In this document: positions 36,488 through 43,937 of the stretch, piece after piece
Numbering within the stretch: position 1 is the stretch's first letter
Layout: the number at the start of each line of letters is the position of its first letter
Assembly (NCBI GenBank): GCA_963703075.1
Contig: OY969786.1
Span: forward strand, 2,294,001-2,358,000
Reading direction: 5' to 3'
Source of the DNA: Korobacter sp963703075
Lineage (GTDB): Bacteria > Acidobacteriota > Terriglobia > Terriglobales > Acidobacteriaceae
DNA: 64,000 bases
The notes under the pieces: model-generated
Seen by the model: the letters and a program-made list of their open reading frames with translations, nothing else
What the model was told of the DNA's origin: nothing
Database searches by the model: none
Made by a program: the position numbers and the translations under genes

Positions 36488-38434
36488 TCAGTTCGAAGCC
36501 CGGACCATCCCGCGTCCTGCCACCACCCGCACCGCCGACACCGCGGTCACGATCAGGATGATCAGGATCAGCGCCCCCGCCCATGCCTGCCGGTGCCACT
36601 CGTCGAAGGGTGAAAGCGCGTATGTATAAATTTGGAGCGGCAACGCCGCCGTCGGTTGGTTCGGGCTACGGCTCCAGTATTGATTGCCGAACGCGGTGAA
36701 CAACAGTGGCGCCGTCTCTCCCGCAATGCGCGCGAACGCCAGCATCACCCCGGTGATCACCCCTGACGTCGCCGTGCGTAGCGCGATCGACAACGTCGTG
36801 CGCCACTGCGAAATGCCCAGTCCATACGCCGCTTCCCTTATCGCCCGCGGCACCATCAGCAGCATCTCCTCCGTCGTGCGCGCAATCGTCGGAATCATCA
36901 TGATCCCCAACGCCACCGCGCCGGAGAATGCCGAAAAGTGTTTTTGCGGCACCACCACCAGCGAGTACACCGCGATCCCAATCACGATCGACGGCACGCC
37001 GTTCAGCACATCGGCCACAAACCGCACCGCGTCGCCCAGTCTGTTTTGCCCAAATTCCGAAAGATAAATCCCCGACCCAATCCCCAGTGGGACGCCGATC
37101 AGGCTGGCCATCGCCAGGATCAACGCGCTTCCCGCGATCGCATTGGCCATGCCGCCACCCGCTTCACCCACCGGCTTCGGCGTCTGCGTCAGGAATGCCC
37201 AATTGATCGAGCCCACTCCCTTGAACACCAGGTACGCAAAGATCGCGCCCAGCGGCAAAATCACCAGGATCGCCGCGCCCAGTGCGGCAAAATTCGAGAA
37301 CACATTCGCGAACCTGCGCCACAGGCTCAACCGTGCTGCTGGACGGATTCCGATATCGTTAGGCATGCGTCCTCGCCGGGTCCCTCTCGTAATCGACCAC
37401 ACCAAAATGCGTGCCAGCGCGTTCACAATCAGCGTCACCAGGAAGAGCGCCAGCCCAATCTCCACCAGCGCGCTCAGGTAAAGATCATCGGAAGCTTCGC
37501 TGAACTCGTTGGCAATCACGCTCGCCATCGTGTATCCCGGCGCAAACAACGACTTCGCAATCTCCGGCCGGTTACCGATCACCATGGTCACGGCAATCGT
37601 CTCGCCCAGCGCGCGCCCCAGTCCCAGGATCACCCCGCCCACAATCCCGATACGTGCGTTGCGCAACACCCCGGTGCGGATCATCTCCCACCGGGTCGCG
37701 CCCAGCGCCAGCACGCCCTCCCGCTGGTTCTGCGGTACCGCCACCAGCACCTCGCGCGTCACCGACGAAATAATCGGGATGATCATGATCGCCAGGATTA
37801 CCCCCGCTGCCAGCATGCCCACCCCATAGGCTGGCCCGGAAAACAGTCCTGTCCATCCCAGCGTCCTGCCAAGCCAGGGCTGCACGTAATCGCGCAGAAA
37901 TGGCGCCAGTACGAAAATCGCCCACAATCCGTAAATCACGCTCGGGATCGCCGCCAGCAGTTCCACCGTGAATGAAATCGCATTGCGCAGCGCTCGCGGG
38001 CAGATCTCCGTCGTGAACACCGCCACCCCGACCGCCAGCGGCACCGCGATCACCAGCGCCACCAGCGACGACACTAGCGTTCCATAAATAAAAGGTAGAG
38101 CTCCGAAGCTGCCCGACACCGGGTCCCAATCCTGGCCGATAAAAAACTTCCAGCCGAACTGGTGCAGGCTCATCTGCGACTTATAGATCAACTCCCACAA
38201 CACCAGCAGGACAATGGCGAAAATCGAGAGTGCGGAAACCAGCATCGCGCCGCGGAACACGCTGTCCGCCACCCGCGTGCCGGCACTCGATCCGAAGCGC
38301 CCTGTTCCGAGAACACCGAAATTCTTCAGGCTTTCCGGTTTCGGATTTGGAAACCTTACGCTGGTCGTGACTTTCGGCTTCGGCAAATCGGGGGGATTGG
38401 ATGGGACTTCACTGGCAGCCATGCGCTTGTCCAT
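36488..38434 (-). CDS. Fused phosphate ABC transporter permease PstC-PstA
   Basis: A 648-residue permease in which PstC (about residues 1-355) and PstA (about 365-648) are one polypeptide. Each half has its own inner-membrane permease EAA loop: REGVLALGATRWEMIRTGVLRNA with LGRALGETIAV in the first, and REAAYGLGISQWRTTLSIALRTA with FARIAGETAPLLF in the second. PstC and PstA are usually separate proteins that heterodimerise. A 40-residue proline-rich cytoplasmic tail precedes the first span. The gene follows pstS after a terminator-like hairpin and a dispersed repeat, so its expression may be lower than that of pstS. Confidence 0.92.
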   Translation of the reverse strand: MDKRMAASEVPSNPPDLPKPKVTTSVRFPNPKPESLKNFGVLGTGRFGSSAGTRVADSVFRGAMLVSALSIFAIVLLVLWELIYKSQMSLHQFGWKFFIGQDWDPVSGSFGALPFIYGTLVSSLVALVIAVPLAVGVAVFTTEICPRALRNAISFTVELLAAIPSVIYGLWAIFVLAPFLRDYVQPWLGRTLGWTGLFSGPAYGVGMLAAGVILAIMIIPIISSVTREVLVAVPQNQREGVLALGATRWEMIRTGVLRNARIGIVGGVILGLGRALGETIAVTMVIGNRPEIAKSLFAPGYTMASVIANEFSEASDDLYLSALVEIGLALFLVTLIVNALARILVWSITRGTRRGRMPNDIGIRPAARLSLWRRFANVFSNFAALGAAILVILPLGAIFAYLVFKGVGSINWAFLTQTPKPVGEAGGGMANAIAGSALILAMASLIGVPLGIGSGIYLSEFGQNRLGDAVRFVADVLNGVPSIVIGIAVYSLVVVPQKHFSAFSGAVALGIMMIPTIARTTEEMLLMVPRAIREAAYGLGISQWRTTLSIALRTATSGVITGVMLAFARIAGETAPLLFTAFGNQYWSRSPNQPTAALPLQIYTYALSPFDEWHRQAWAGALILIILIVTAVSAVRVVAGRGMVRASN

Positions 38435-38510
38435 CGCACTCAGGCTAGCAGCGCATTGTTACAGCCTTGTAAAAACCGAGTTGCGGGATGTTTAAACTCA
38501 GCCCACCCCG

Positions 38511-38552
38511 TGGGTGCCCCATCCTTGTCGCGCCGCGACAGGATGGGTCGCA
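38511..38552. repeat. Dispersed palindromic intergenic repeat, copy 2
   Basis: About 42 bases starting TGGGTGCCCCATCC and ending GGATGGGTCGCA. The arms CCCATCCTTGTCGC and GCGACAGGATGGG fold into a long hairpin. It lies between the pstCA start and the pstS terminator. Confidence 0.75.
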
Positions 38553-38678
38553 GCGCCGTACGTGTTCCCATGATCCCGGCGAGGTTCCGTATCCTCTCGA
38601 GAACGTCCTTATAAATGGGAAAAGCGGCGCTTCCGCGCCGCGGCCCAAGCCCCTTCTATCGCGAGAGACTCTTGTCCT

Positions 38679-38711
38679 AAAAAACCCAGCGCCCCGGAGG
38701 AAGGCGCTGGG
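38679..38711 (-). terminator. Terminator after pstS
   Basis: Nine-base perfect arms CCCAGCGCC and GGCGCTGGG with a nine-base loop, followed on the minus strand by six T. It sits 10 bases past the pstS stop and ahead of pstCA, consistent with high pstS and lower permease expression from the same promoter. Confidence 0.88.
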
Positions 38712-38720
38712 CGCAAATCC

Positions 38721-39725
38721 CTACTTCATTCCCTTCACCGTCTGCCGAATCTTCTCCACCACTTCCTTCGGCAGTGGCGCGTAACTCAAACTGTTCGACA
38801 TTGGCTGCCCGTTATCGAGTTCCCAGTTCAAGAAGTCCACGATGATCTTTCCCTTCCCTTGGTCCTTGAACGGCTGCGGGATCAGCAACCATGTAAAGCT
38901 CGCGATCGGATAAGCATTCTTTCCCGGCGGGTTGGTAATCGAGACCCGGTAGTCCGCCGGCATCTTCACTCCGGCAGCCGCTGCCGTCGTGCTATCCAAT
39001 GACGCTTTCACAAACGTTCCCGACGAGTTCTTCACCGAACCATACGGGATATTGTTCTGCATTGCATAAATCAGCTCGATGTAGCCGATCGATCCTTTGA
39101 ACTGCCGGATCATTCCCGCTACACCCTCATTGCCCTTGCCGCCCAGGCCCACCGGCCACTTGATCGCTGTGCCCTTGCCCGCTGCCTGCTGCCATTCCGG
39201 GCTCACCTTCGACAAGTAATCGCTGAAAATGTAAGTCGTTCCGCTACCATCCGAACGGTGCACAACAATAATGTTCTGGTCGGGAAACTTTACTCCCGGA
39301 TTCGCCGCCGCGATCGCTTTGTCGTTCCAGTTCGTGATCTTGCCCAGGAAAATCCCGGAAATCATCTCGGGCGTGAACTTGATCTCGCCTTCTACCCCCG
39401 GCACGTTGTACGCCGGCACCACCGCCCCTAGCACCGAAGGAATGTGCAGGATCTTGAACTTCGCCTGTTGCAACTGCTCATCCGTCATCGGCCCGTCGCT
39501 ACCGCCGAAATCCACCGTCCCCGCCAGCACCTGGCGAATGCCGCCGCCGCTGCCGATCGACTGGTAATTGATCTCGATGTCAGGATGCGCCTTGTGATAT
39601 TCCGAGAACCACTTCGAATAAATCGGATAGGGAAAGGTTGCGCCGGCCGCATTCAACGTAGTTTCCGCGATACCAACACCGGCCAGAAGGGTCACACACA
39701 GCAGCACTCGCAGCGAACGTAGCAC
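38721..39725 (-). CDS. pstS: Phosphate-binding protein PstS
   Basis: A 334-residue periplasmic binding protein. An N-terminal signal peptide (LRVLLCVTLLAGVGIAE) is followed by the family start TTLNAAGATFPYPIYSKWFSEY. Phosphate-contact segments are YQSIGSGGGIRQVLAGTVDFGGSDGPM, VHRSDGSGTTYIFSDYLSKV and NEGVAGMIRQFKGSIGYIEL. The start is GTG at 39725 with GGAGG seven bases upstream. A Pho-box-like repeat lies about 90 bases upstream and a terminator follows the gene. Confidence 0.96.
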   Translation of the reverse strand: MLRSLRVLLCVTLLAGVGIAETTLNAAGATFPYPIYSKWFSEYHKAHPDIEINYQSIGSGGGIRQVLAGTVDFGGSDGPMTDEQLQQAKFKILHIPSVLGAVVPAYNVPGVEGEIKFTPEMISGIFLGKITNWNDKAIAAANPGVKFPDQNIIVVHRSDGSGTTYIFSDYLSKVSPEWQQAAGKGTAIKWPVGLGGKGNEGVAGMIRQFKGSIGYIELIYAMQNNIPYGSVKNSSGTFVKASLDSTTAAAAGVKMPADYRVSITNPPGKNAYPIASFTWLLIPQPFKDQGKGKIIVDFLNWELDNGQPMSNSLSYAPLPKEVVEKIRQTVKGMK

Positions 39726-39812
39726 TCAGTTTCCTCCAAGAAAATTGCGCGCCCCGCTCCGAACCCTGTGGCTTGGTGGGCGGGGATTCAACTTTAGTTG
39801 TAGTTGCCTGTT

Positions 39813-39830
39813 GTTACGATCTGGTTACAG
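39813..39830 (-). promoter_or_regulatory. Pho-box-like site upstream of pstS
   Basis: On the minus strand, CTGTAAC and TCGTAAC are direct repeats 11 bases apart with a four-base spacer, the geometry of the enterobacterial PhoB box (CTGTCAT repeats). It lies 88 bases before the pstS start, and phoB is encoded in the same cluster. Confidence 0.65.
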
Positions 39831-39879
39831 CGGAATGAAAATCCGATGAGGAGCTCTCACAACGGGACGCGCTGCAGAA

Positions 39880-40014
39880 TCAGCGCGCCATCAGCAGTTC
39901 TGTCGAAACACTTTCCGCAGGCTGGAACATGCTGAGGAGTTCCGCACATCCAATCATTGCCCACGTTACCAGCCACGCCCGAAGCACTTCGAGCTTCACA
40001 ATGGCGATCTTCAT
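39880..40014 (-). CDS. Small putative membrane protein, 44 residues
   Basis: An ATG at 40014 is preceded by a strong ribosome site GGAGGTG six bases upstream. The frame encodes MKIAIVKLEVLRAWLVTW followed by a hydrophobic stretch to about residue 28 and a polar tail. It lies between the damaged phoU copy and the Pho box of pstS on the same strand. No family is recognised; it could be a small regulator of the phosphate system, which is speculation. Confidence 0.45.
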   Translation of the reverse strand: MKIAIVKLEVLRAWLVTWAMIGCAELLSMFQPAESVSTELLMAR

Positions 40015-40120
40015 CGAGGTCACCTCCATTATCGTTTGACCAAACGATAGGCCTTCCCCCACCTGCGTGGGTGAATGCCACATCAATTCCCCATGAAAGG
40101 ATTGCTGCAGAGACCCTGCT

Positions 40121-40845
40121 TTAAATGGCGTGTTTGTGCCGGAGTTGGTCGAGAAACATCTGCTCCAGCGGCTTGTCGATCGATCGCAGCAGGTGCCGCA
40201 CGCTGTGTCCGCTCACCAGGTGGCACACCTCTTCCGCCATGTTCTTCACGTGATCGCCCGAGCGCTCCAGCGCCTGCGTCATGAAGACGACATGGAAGCT
40301 TTCGCTGCGATGCGTACCCGCTGGGTTCTCCAGGTGCCGCACGAAAAGCATGTTCCGCAGCCGGTCGATCTCCGCATCCGATCGCAACACCGCCAGCGCC
40401 CGGTTCCAGATTGCGGGTCTCGAAAGCTTCGCGAACCTCCATCAGCATCTTCTCCAGCCGCGAAGCCATCAGCGTGAGGTCGCGTACATCTTCCATTTCA
40501 CAACGCGAGGCCGCTACGATCGCGCGGTTGCTGAAGCCGAGCAGCAGGTCGCCAATCCGCTCTATGCTGATCGCCAGCTTCATGCACGCCAGCATTTCTC
40601 GCGCCGCATCCTCCGTCGCGCCGGTGATGTGCGTCGTCACCGCCGAATCGATCTCCCGGTCCAGACCGGTCCAGCTCGATCTCCTGCGGCCGCACCGACT
40701 CCAGCAACGCGGAAACACCCGTCGCAATCCCCTCCGCCACCATGCCCGCCGCCGCATGCGCCACCGAGCACGCCCTCAGCGTGAGCTCGCGAATGTGAAT
40801 GCAGGCAGGGTTGTGCGAAGTGCTGACAGGCAGAGCGGTCGCCAT
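40121..40845 (-). pseudogene. Second PhoU-like protein, broken by two frame lesions
   Basis: PhoU-type helices are readable across three frames. The N-terminal part is ALPVSTSHNPACIHIRELT to RPQEIELDR. The middle is EIDSAVTTHITGATEDAAREML, SIERIGDLLLGFSNRAIV to AFETRN. The end is ALAVLRSDAEIDRLRNMLFVRHL with QALERSGDHVKNMAEEVCHLV. The first break is an imperfect 10-base tandem duplication (40656-40675); the second is one extra base in GGAACC near 40402-40407. Removing 11 bases restores 237 residues, close to PhoU length. The helices with ERIGD and ERSGD motifs are well preserved, so damage is recent or artefactual. Confidence 0.8.
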
Positions 40846-41392
40846 CTTGGGGTCCTTGGACACAGGAATACACTCGCAGATTAGCCCGTGATCGTTACGC
40901 CGCAATGTGCGTCCGGTAAAAATCCAGTGAATCCGTGGCACTGGGTGCCCCACCCTCGTCGCGCCAGCGACAGGATGGGTCGCAAAGCCGCCCGCACCGG
41001 TGAGCACTCGCTTTCGGTTTGTGAAAGGGCACGACTTCACTCGTGCCGTTCCCCCGCCACTTCCCTGGGCTTTAGCCCCTGCAAGGCTCCGCGGCAAGCC
41101 ACAACTCCATCACATCCAAGACGTACCCTCGTCACATACAACGTGACACCGCCCCACTATTCTGTTTACGTGGGGTACTCTCACGAATTCTCTTACGCTC
41201 TTTAACAATGAGTAAACCGCGAGCAAGGCACGCGGACGCGCACAGGGCAGCGAATGCGTGGTCAACCTCAACTCTCGCAATATTTTGGCTATAAGTTCTC
41301 TGGATAGAATATTTTGCGGCTTTTACCAAGCCTAAGCTGCTGAAATCACAGGGTGCTCGGGGGGAGGGGGTACCCTACCTGAATAGTAAACG
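40846..41392. other. 547-base region between the phoU-like gene and phoR
   Basis: It contains the third copy of the dispersed repeat (40942-40984) and a small dyad GTCAC/GTGAC around 41131-41147. I find no convincing gene, although short frames with no ribosome site exist. Confidence 0.6.
40942..40984. repeat. Dispersed palindromic intergenic repeat, copy 3
   Basis: About 43 bases starting TGGGTGCCCCACCC and ending GGATGGGTCGCA. The arms CCCACCCTCGTCGC and GCGACAGGATGGG still pair with wobble positions, as expected if the hairpin, not the sequence, is kept. Confidence 0.75.
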
Positions 41393-43150
41393 CTAGGAGA
41401 TCGCGCTCGAGCGACTGGATACTGGCGTCATGAACACCACCTGCCGCCGCGGCAGCAAAAACGAGAACACTGCGCCGTGGTTTAACTCGCTCTCCGCCCG
41501 AATTTCCCCGCCGTGCGCCCGGACAATGTGCTTGGCAATCGCCAACCCCAAGCCGGTGCCGCCCGATTGCACCGACCGCGCCTTGTCCACCCGGTAAAAG
41601 CGCTCAAATAGACGTGGCAGGTGTTCGGAAGGAATGCCGGGACCAAAGTCGCGCACGTAAAACAAGACGCGATCTTCGACATCCCGCGATCCCAGCAGGA
41701 TCTTTCCCCCGGTGCCGCCATACTTCACCGCGTTGTCGAGAAGATTCGTGAACACCTGTTGGATCGCCCCGCGATCCACATCGACTTCCCCTTGGGCAGT
41801 GTTCATCACCGAGAGCTCGATGCCGCTGTTGCGGTAATGATCGTTGAAGCTGAGTGCCGCTTCGTCGAGCAGTTCCGCCGGAGCGATGGGTTGGAATTGG
41901 AAGCGCTGTTCCCCACTCTCCACCCGGGCCAGCGTCAACAGGTCTTCGGTCAGGCGATACATCCGCAGCGCGTTGCGGCGAATAATATCGACGAAATCGC
42001 GGGCCGGATCATCTTCGCGGAACGCTTCACTCAACGTCTCCGCATAGCCCTGGATCGAGGTGAGCGGCGTGCGCAGCTCGTGTGAAACGTTGGCGATGAA
42101 ATCGCGCCGCGTCTTCTCCACCCGCTCCGTTTCGGTGAGGTCGTGCAGGACCGTAACCGCGCCTCCGCCCGGCATCGGCGCCGTCGTCGCCGCAAACGCC
42201 CGTCCCGTCATCAACGTCGTAATACGCGTCGCCGTCACCCGGCGTGTCTCCAGCGCCTCCTGCACGCCTCGCAGGAACTCGGGGTCACGGATGGTCTCGA
42301 TGATCTTGCTGTTCCGCCGTATGCCCGCCGGCAGCATTCGCTCCATCCGCTGGTTCGCCCACATCAGCCGGCCGTCGCTCGAAACTGCGATCACCGCCTC
42401 CTGCATGCTGTTCAGCAGCGCCTCCAGTTGCTGCCGGTTGGTCTCGATCTGCGCAAAGACTTCCTGCAACTGCCGCGCGGTACGATCGAGCGCGGAGGCG
42501 ACTTTGCCGATCTCATCCGAGGAACTCTCCGCGATCCGGGCGGAGAGATCGCCCGCCGCAATCCGGTCCGCGAAGTACACGATCGCCTTCAATCGCCGGC
42601 TGATCGACTGCGTCGCAAAGGACGCCAGCAGCAGCGCCATCGCCACCGCCAGCACGGAGCTCATCAGCAACGTATGCCGTACCTGTCCGGTGATGGTCTC
42701 GAGCGAAGACAGCGGGTACGCCAACCGCACCGCGCCCCCGTCAATCGGCGCTGCCGAGTACATGAAGTCGATGCCCAGTGTGTGGCTGCGCCGGACGTCG
42801 GTGCCCAGGTTCCCCTTGAGCGCCGCTTGGAACTCCGGACGGGTGGCATGATTCTCCATGTCCGCCGGGTTCGCATCCGAATCCGCCAGTACCCGGCCGT
42901 CGGTGGTGATGATCGTGGCGCGAGCGTTGCCGGCCTTCGCGACTTCACGGACCACCTTCGAAAGATCGCCGTTGCGCTCGCTCTGCACGCGCAACGCAAA
43001 AAGCTGCACTTTTTCGCGCAGCGAAGAGGCAATTTCGGATCGGAGGGAGTTCACCCATGCGTGACGGATAGCAATGTCGAGGGTGAGAGTGCAGACCGCG
43101 ATAACAACGAGATAGGCAAAAAAGAGTTTGAGGAAAATCCTTCCTCTCAC
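41393..43150 (-). CDS. phoR: Phosphate regulon-type sensor histidine kinase
   Basis: A 585-residue membrane histidine kinase. It has an N-terminal membrane helix (residues 5-27), a periplasmic sensor segment to about residue 160, a second helix (LLMSSVLAVAMALLLASF), a HAMP linker and a PAS domain (LLNSMQEAVIAVSSDGRLMWANQRM). The DHp helix has the phospho-acceptor His in FIANVSHELRTPLTSIQGY, and the ATPase has N-box LLDNAVKYGG, G1 FGPGIP and G2 GGTGLGLAIAKHIV. It overlaps the regulator gene by four bases. Location beside pst genes and PhoR-like layout support phosphate sensing. Confidence 0.9.
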   Translation of the reverse strand: MRGRIFLKLFFAYLVVIAVCTLTLDIAIRHAWVNSLRSEIASSLREKVQLFALRVQSERNGDLSKVVREVAKAGNARATIITTDGRVLADSDANPADMENHATRPEFQAALKGNLGTDVRRSHTLGIDFMYSAAPIDGGAVRLAYPLSSLETITGQVRHTLLMSSVLAVAMALLLASFATQSISRRLKAIVYFADRIAAGDLSARIAESSSDEIGKVASALDRTARQLQEVFAQIETNRQQLEALLNSMQEAVIAVSSDGRLMWANQRMERMLPAGIRRNSKIIETIRDPEFLRGVQEALETRRVTATRITTLMTGRAFAATTAPMPGGGAVTVLHDLTETERVEKTRRDFIANVSHELRTPLTSIQGYAETLSEAFREDDPARDFVDIIRRNALRMYRLTEDLLTLARVESGEQRFQFQPIAPAELLDEAALSFNDHYRNSGIELSVMNTAQGEVDVDRGAIQQVFTNLLDNAVKYGGTGGKILLGSRDVEDRVLFYVRDFGPGIPSEHLPRLFERFYRVDKARSVQSGGTGLGLAIAKHIVRAHGGEIRAESELNHGAVFSFLLPRRQVVFMTPVSSRSSAIS

Positions 43151-43845
43151 TTCGGTACCTCGAACCGATAACCGGCCCCACGCACGGTCTTCAAGTAACG
43201 GGGCTCCTCGGGATTCTCCTCGATCTTCTCACGAATCCGGCGCACATAGACGTCGACGGATCGAGGAGTCACGTAGTGGGTCTCGCGCCAGACCGCATCG
43301 AGCAGTTGATCGCGGGTGAAGACCCGTCCCGGATGCCGCGCCAGGTACTCGAGCAAGCGGAACTCGGTGGCCGTCGTGGTCACCAGGCTACCGCGCACCG
43401 TCAGTGTCATCGCGCCATTGTCGATCACGATATCCCCAGCAGTGACCACCGCGGGTGGCAGCGGCCGTTCAAAGCGCCGTAAAACCGCTTTCACCCGGGC
43501 GATCAGCTCGCGTGGACTGAACGGCTTGGCAATGTAATCGTCGGCTCCCAGGTCGAGGCCGGCAATCTTGTCCGCCTCGGAAGTTTTGGCGGTCAGGAAG
43601 ATCACGGGGGTCATGGCAATGTTGCGGTTGTTACGGATCTGTCGGCAGATCTCCAGCCCATCCGCTCCCGGTACCATGATGTCGAGTAGAAAAAGGGAGG
43701 GCGGAGTCTTTTCGGATTCCGGCAAAACCCCATTTCCCGCCAGGAATGTTCTCACTGCAAAACCTGCGCCTTCCAGGTGATAGCGCACCAGCCGAGCAAT
43801 ATCGGCATCGTCTTCGACGACAAAGATCGTTTGTTTCACGAGCAC
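43147..43845 (-). CDS. phoB: Phosphate regulon-type response regulator
   Basis: A 232-residue OmpR/PhoB-family regulator. The receiver domain has the acidic pair VEDDADIARL, the phospho-acceptor Asp in LFLLDIMVPGADGL, the Thr/Lys switch FLTAKT and DDYIAKPFSPREL. The winged helix ends with VDVYVRRIREKIEENPEEPRYLKTVRGAGYRFE. The start is GTG at 43845; GTG at 43839 is possible. It is translationally coupled to phoR, and the Pho-box-like site before pstS is a plausible target. Confidence 0.9.
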   Translation of the reverse strand: MLVKQTIFVVEDDADIARLVRYHLEGAGFAVRTFLAGNGVLPESEKTPPSLFLLDIMVPGADGLEICRQIRNNRNIAMTPVIFLTAKTSEADKIAGLDLGADDYIAKPFSPRELIARVKAVLRRFERPLPPAVVTAGDIVIDNGAMTLTVRGSLVTTTATEFRLLEYLARHPGRVFTRDQLLDAVWRETHYVTPRSVDVYVRRIREKIEENPEEPRYLKTVRGAGYRFEVPK

Positions 43846-43856
43846 ATTGTAACCAA

Positions 43857-43878
43857 CCCCATTCGAATTCCAATGGGG
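43857..43878. other. Hairpin in the phoB leader
   Basis: Seven-base arms CCCCATT and AATGGGG around an eight-base loop, 12 bases upstream of the phoB start, with no U-tract. Function unknown. Confidence 0.4.
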
Positions 43879-43937
43879 ATGTTCCTTGTTTCATCAAACG
43901 TTAACCTTTCCGGCTCTCCACTTGGCACAGAGAAACA

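Noticed and set aside
41132..41329. 65-residue minus-strand frame in the gap after phoR
   Set aside because: No ribosome site or recognisable features; composition like random sequence.
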